From assembly GCF_028553765.1 (NCBI RefSeq), contig NZ_CP067135.1, forward strand, positions 1-7,412: a stretch of DNA of 7,412 nt. Direction: 5' to 3'. The DNA is from Paracoccus stylophorae. Its GTDB lineage: Bacteria > Pseudomonadota > Alphaproteobacteria > Rhodobacterales > Rhodobacteraceae. The notes beneath the pieces are model-generated. The model ran no database searches. It saw only the letters and a list, made by a program, of their open reading frames with translations, and was not told the origin of the DNA. Below, in pieces: positions 4,926 to 7,412 of this stretch. The position numbers and the translations under genes were made by a program. Positions within the stretch are counted from its first letter, which is position 1, and every line of letters begins with the position of its first letter.

Positions 4926-5895
4926 GGTAAATTACTCTACCTCCAGGTCCCATATGGTTCAAAATATAAAATAGGCGTAGTGAAGTAAATACGATACTTT
5001 TAATTTTCTTTTCTTTTACCTGACGCCTCGATATTTGGCGACTTCGAAGCCGCTCAAAGCTTAATGGACCCGCTTATTCATTCAGGCGGTTGTGGCGGGG
5101 TCAAACAACCCAAAATGGTCCCCAACGCGGCAGATCGTAAAAGCATAGCCGTAGATCCCCGAAAGATGCCAATGCGATCAGGTAAGCACCCTGCGCGTTT
5201 GAATTGTATCCAGATCCTCGATCCGCTTACGCCCCGACGCCTCTCCATATTATTTCATCATGTACCGCGGCCATGATGAGAGCGGCGATGACCCGCATTG
5301 GTGGAGACCCAGCCGGGCGGTTGCTGTTGTCGGCCAGCCCATGCCAACGATCAATAATCCGATTCCGCGTCTTCTGCTGGCCCGCGGCGGCAACCCTCGT
5401 CTCCAGTACTGACACGAGGGGATCGGTCAGCGAGTGGCCTGAGTGAACCGCCCGTGCTGAAAACGTGCGCAGCCCCGAGCCTTGCGCCGGCCTTCTTCCG
5501 GTCAAGCCCAGCATCGGAACGGCCGCAGCCCCATACAAGAGCGCCCGCCTACCCAACCTGCCTTTACGGGCTTGGCCATCCTGGCCGGGAACTGGTCGCA
5601 GATCAGTCATTCGAACACATGCGCCTAGCCCTTGATCGTTGCCACCGCCCCTTTTACCGGGAATGCCGGTTTGTTATTCGTCTGGTCGTCCTGCTATGGC
5701 TCTCGCCTTGCCAATTGCAATCTGACCGCTGTTGCTTGGAAAGTCCACTTTTCCTGCTGTCAGCTCTGCAGGTGTCGTCACACTGTATACGCTGACAAAT
5801 GAAGATCGTCCTCTTATCTGGGAACAGTCCGTCTCCAGTCCCATGCATCGCCGAGCGCCCATCATGCGGCTCTTGATACGACAGAGAGCCTGCCT
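4926..5895. other. Long region without an intact gene, partly degenerate
   Basis: About 970 bases separate the divergent family 4 glycosyltransferase and flippase genes. Positions about 4955-5010 are AT-rich and probably hold the glycosyltransferase promoter; on the minus strand TTTACT and TATATT occur about 15 bases apart, a weak pair. The rest is GC-rich, yet no reading frame gives a complete recognisable protein. Protein-like fragments appear on the minus strand at 5227-5610 (secreted hydrolase-like) and about 5674-5830 (a VTTPAEL stretch). At 5738-5754 an imperfect palindrome GGAAAGTCCACTTTTCC is present. The most likely reading is decayed genes left after rearrangement of a polysaccharide locus. 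Confidence 0.5.
5227..5610 (-). pseudogene. Possible remnant of a secreted hydrolase-like gene
   Basis: A minus-strand frame of 127 codons. It contains RRALLYGAAAVPMLGLTG, an Arg-Arg plus hydrophobic run like a signal peptide, then GLRTFSARAVHSGHSLTDPL. A G-H-S-L-T-D-P-L stretch shortly after a signal peptide recalls exported SGNH/GDSL-type hydrolases or related envelope proteins, where the G-x-S-L contains the nucleophile. After about residue 85 the likeness fades; RIIDRWHGLADNSNRPAGSP may be a scrambled version of a conserved block, and the frame ends at 5227, far short of a full hydrolase. No good ribosome binding site is seen. I infer a 5' gene fragment with internal indels. It may also be chance. 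Confidence 0.3.
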
Positions 5896-5898
5896 TTG

Positions 5899-7260
5899 AT
5901 GATTGTCTTCCAATATCCTTACGACAGGCTGAAATCGCTTTTTCAGGGCGATGGGTCACGCGCGCGGTCGATGCGGGCCACGATGCTGATGGCGGGTGCC
6001 TTCGGCGCCTCCAAGGTAATGCAGCTTGGCTCGAACCTTGTCCTGACCCGAATTCTGTTCCCAGAGGCGTTCGGTCTGATGACGCTTGTCTTCGTTTTCA
6101 TCGGCGCCCTTCAGCTGCTGAGTGACGTGGGGGTGCAGCCCTCGATCATTCGATCTGCACGCGGCGATGCTCCGGAATTCCTTCAAACTGCATGGACGGT
6201 GATGGTGGTTCGCGGGGTCTGGATCACGGGTCTGGCGTTCGTTCTGGCTTGGCCCTACGCGCGCCTTTACGATCAGGACATCCTGTTTCCGCTGATCTGC
6301 ATTGCTGCCCTTTCGACGGTCATACATGGCTTTTCGTCAATCGGGCGCAATATTCGTGAACGCGACATCGTCTTGGGTCGCGTCGTGTTGCTCGACCTAC
6401 TCGGGCAGGGCGCGGCGATCAGCCTCACGGTCCTGTTCGCCTGGCTGACGCAATCCGTCTGGGGGCTTGCCATCGGCTCTGTCGCGGGCGCGATCGTCAC
6501 TACCGCGCTCAGCCACGTCCTCATGCCATCGTCGAACAATCGCTTCCGCTGGGACCGCGACGTGCTGTCTGAGATAATGGTCTTCGGGCGCTGGATCCTG
6601 CTCGGAACCCTGCTCACCTACATGGGCGGAGAGGGTATCAGGGCGGTCAACGGCTATCTGGTCGATATAGACACGCTGGCCTTCCTCTACATGGCGAGCA
6701 TGATTGGCGGGGTGCCGGGACAGTTGACGAGCAGGATTCTCTCAGGCGTTGCCTTCCCGATGCTGTCGCGCATCGTCCGCGAACGACCGGATGACCTAAA
6801 GCTGGCGGTACGCAAAATTCGCACGTTGCAGATCGTCTTCTCGCTTCCGCTTTTCTTCCTGCTTGCGATGACAGCCCAACCGCTGATCGATTTTTTATAC
6901 GATACCCGTTACGCTCCTGCGGGTACATTCCTGGCGGTTCTGGCATTGAACGGTGCCGTCGCGGCGCTGCCCGCAGCCTATCTGAACGCACTGCTTTCTC
7001 TGGGCGAGAGCCGGATTCATGCGTTGCTCATGGGCGTGGCAAGTACGCTGAAGATAGCCGGAACGATTTGTGGCTTCTATCTGGGTGGTCCGGTCGGGAT
7101 GGTTCTCGGAGTCGGCCTGGCAGAGCTGGGCGTGTTCTGCTTGTCCTTTGCCTTCGCAAGGCAGCGGGGGTTTGATTCACTTCAACTTGACCTCGCCTGC
7201 CTGCTTGTCCTGAGCGGGGCATATGCCTATATCCTGCCGACAATCAACTGGGCCATCTGA
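5899..7260 (+). CDS. Oligosaccharide flippase (Wzx-like, MOP/PST superfamily)
   Basis: A 453-residue integral membrane protein of the polysaccharide transporter family, which flips undecaprenyl-linked repeat units from the cytoplasmic to the periplasmic face. The N-terminus GAFGASKVMQLGSNLVLTRI followed by LFPEAFGLMTLV is the classic opening of this family (first two helices). About twelve hydrophobic segments follow, for example LSDVGVQPSIIRSARG between helices 2 and 3, VAFPMLSRIVRERPDDL in the central loop and FLYDTRYAPAG before helix 9 or so. Length is close to the usual 430-490. ATG 5899 is preferred over the adjacent TTG 5896; a weak AGAGAG precedes it and no earlier start exists after the TGA at 5800. 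It is divergent from the family 4 glycosyltransferase, and probably serves the same glycan. Donor lipid and glycan structure cannot be read from the sequence. Confidence 0.92.
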   Translation: MIVFQYPYDRLKSLFQGDGSRARSMRATMLMAGAFGASKVMQLGSNLVLTRILFPEAFGLMTLVFVFIGALQLLSDVGVQPSIIRSARGDAPEFLQTAWTVMVVRGVWITGLAFVLAWPYARLYDQDILFPLICIAALSTVIHGFSSIGRNIRERDIVLGRVVLLDLLGQGAAISLTVLFAWLTQSVWGLAIGSVAGAIVTTALSHVLMPSSNNRFRWDRDVLSEIMVFGRWILLGTLLTYMGGEGIRAVNGYLVDIDTLAFLYMASMIGGVPGQLTSRILSGVAFPMLSRIVRERPDDLKLAVRKIRTLQIVFSLPLFFLLAMTAQPLIDFLYDTRYAPAGTFLAVLALNGAVAALPAAYLNALLSLGESRIHALLMGVASTLKIAGTICGFYLGGPVGMVLGVGLAELGVFCLSFAFARQRGFDSLQLDLACLLVLSGAYAYILPTINWAI

Positions 7261-7351
7261 TGGTAGATGAAACGAGAAGGTATTGCTTGTGAGCACTCTC
7301 GCCCTGGAAGGATGAGCCGGAAAATTAGATAGAAAAGAGGTTTCTCTCCAG

Positions 7352-7370
7352 GTGGCGGTAGGAGCGCCAC
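7352..7370 (+). terminator. Hairpin downstream of the flippase gene, possible terminator
   Basis: GTGGCG (7352-7357) and CGCCAC (7365-7370) form a perfect 6-bp GC-rich stem with a 7-base loop, 91 bases after the flippase stop. The T-rich tract TATTATTTATTTC starts about ten bases further on, not directly at the stem as in a canonical intrinsic terminator. The remaining tail of the window holds no credible gene start. Confidence 0.35.
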
Positions 7371-7412
7371 GACGTCACCGTATTATTTATTTCTTGCTTT
7401 GCGCTGCACGCA

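Noticed and set aside
5064..5276. Plus-strand 70-codon reading frame, and minus-strand fragments here considered as transposase ends
   Set aside because: No transposase motif, terminal inverted repeat or target duplication could be found; treated as part of the non-coding region.
5654..5959. Minus-strand 101-codon reading frame across the flippase start
   Set aside because: Low-complexity, Arg- and Ser-rich translation with no recognisable domain, overlapping the real flippase gene.

Overview
The window looks like the backbone of an alphaproteobacterial plasmid, most likely from the Rhodobacteraceae/Paracoccaceae. The grounds are a GC-rich coding style, a Rep_3-type initiator with upstream iterons, a small ParA paired with a ribbon-helix-helix (RHH) partner, and BrnTA remnants. 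The family assignment is an inference from protein flavour, not from a search. The backbone is embedded in surface-polysaccharide genes, so the replicon probably carries an exopolysaccharide, capsule or O-antigen locus.

Layout. 1-937 (-): a family 2 glycosyltransferase cut by the left edge of the window. 938-1156: an AT-rich spacer. 1157-2170 (-): the replication initiator. 2172-2361: its promoter/operator, three 21-bp iterons and an AT-rich stretch, together the likely origin of replication. 2428-2772 (+): a decayed brnT-brnA toxin-antitoxin pair, whose antitoxin is cut off after about 14 residues and joined to an unrelated 3' gene remnant (2729-2860). 2868-3796: a compact partition cassette, parA plus an RHH gene on the minus strand, with short ACTC boxes at both ends. 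3852-4925 (-): a family 4 glycosyltransferase. 4926-5895: about 970 bases with no intact gene, holding possible remnants. 5899-7260 (+): a Wzx-like polysaccharide flippase. 7261-7412: a non-coding tail with one hairpin.

How it fits together. The initiator should bind the iterons to start replication, and as a dimer should repress its own promoter through an inverted repeat built from the same core. ParA and the RHH protein should segregate the plasmid by binding the ACTC boxes, which would also autoregulate the operon. The glycosyltransferases would assemble lipid-linked sugar repeat units that the flippase carries across the inner membrane. The toxin-antitoxin module is probably dead.

I see no convincing wholly new system. 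The most informative parts are the non-coding architecture of the origin and the partition locus, and the signs of mosaic assembly and decay between modules.
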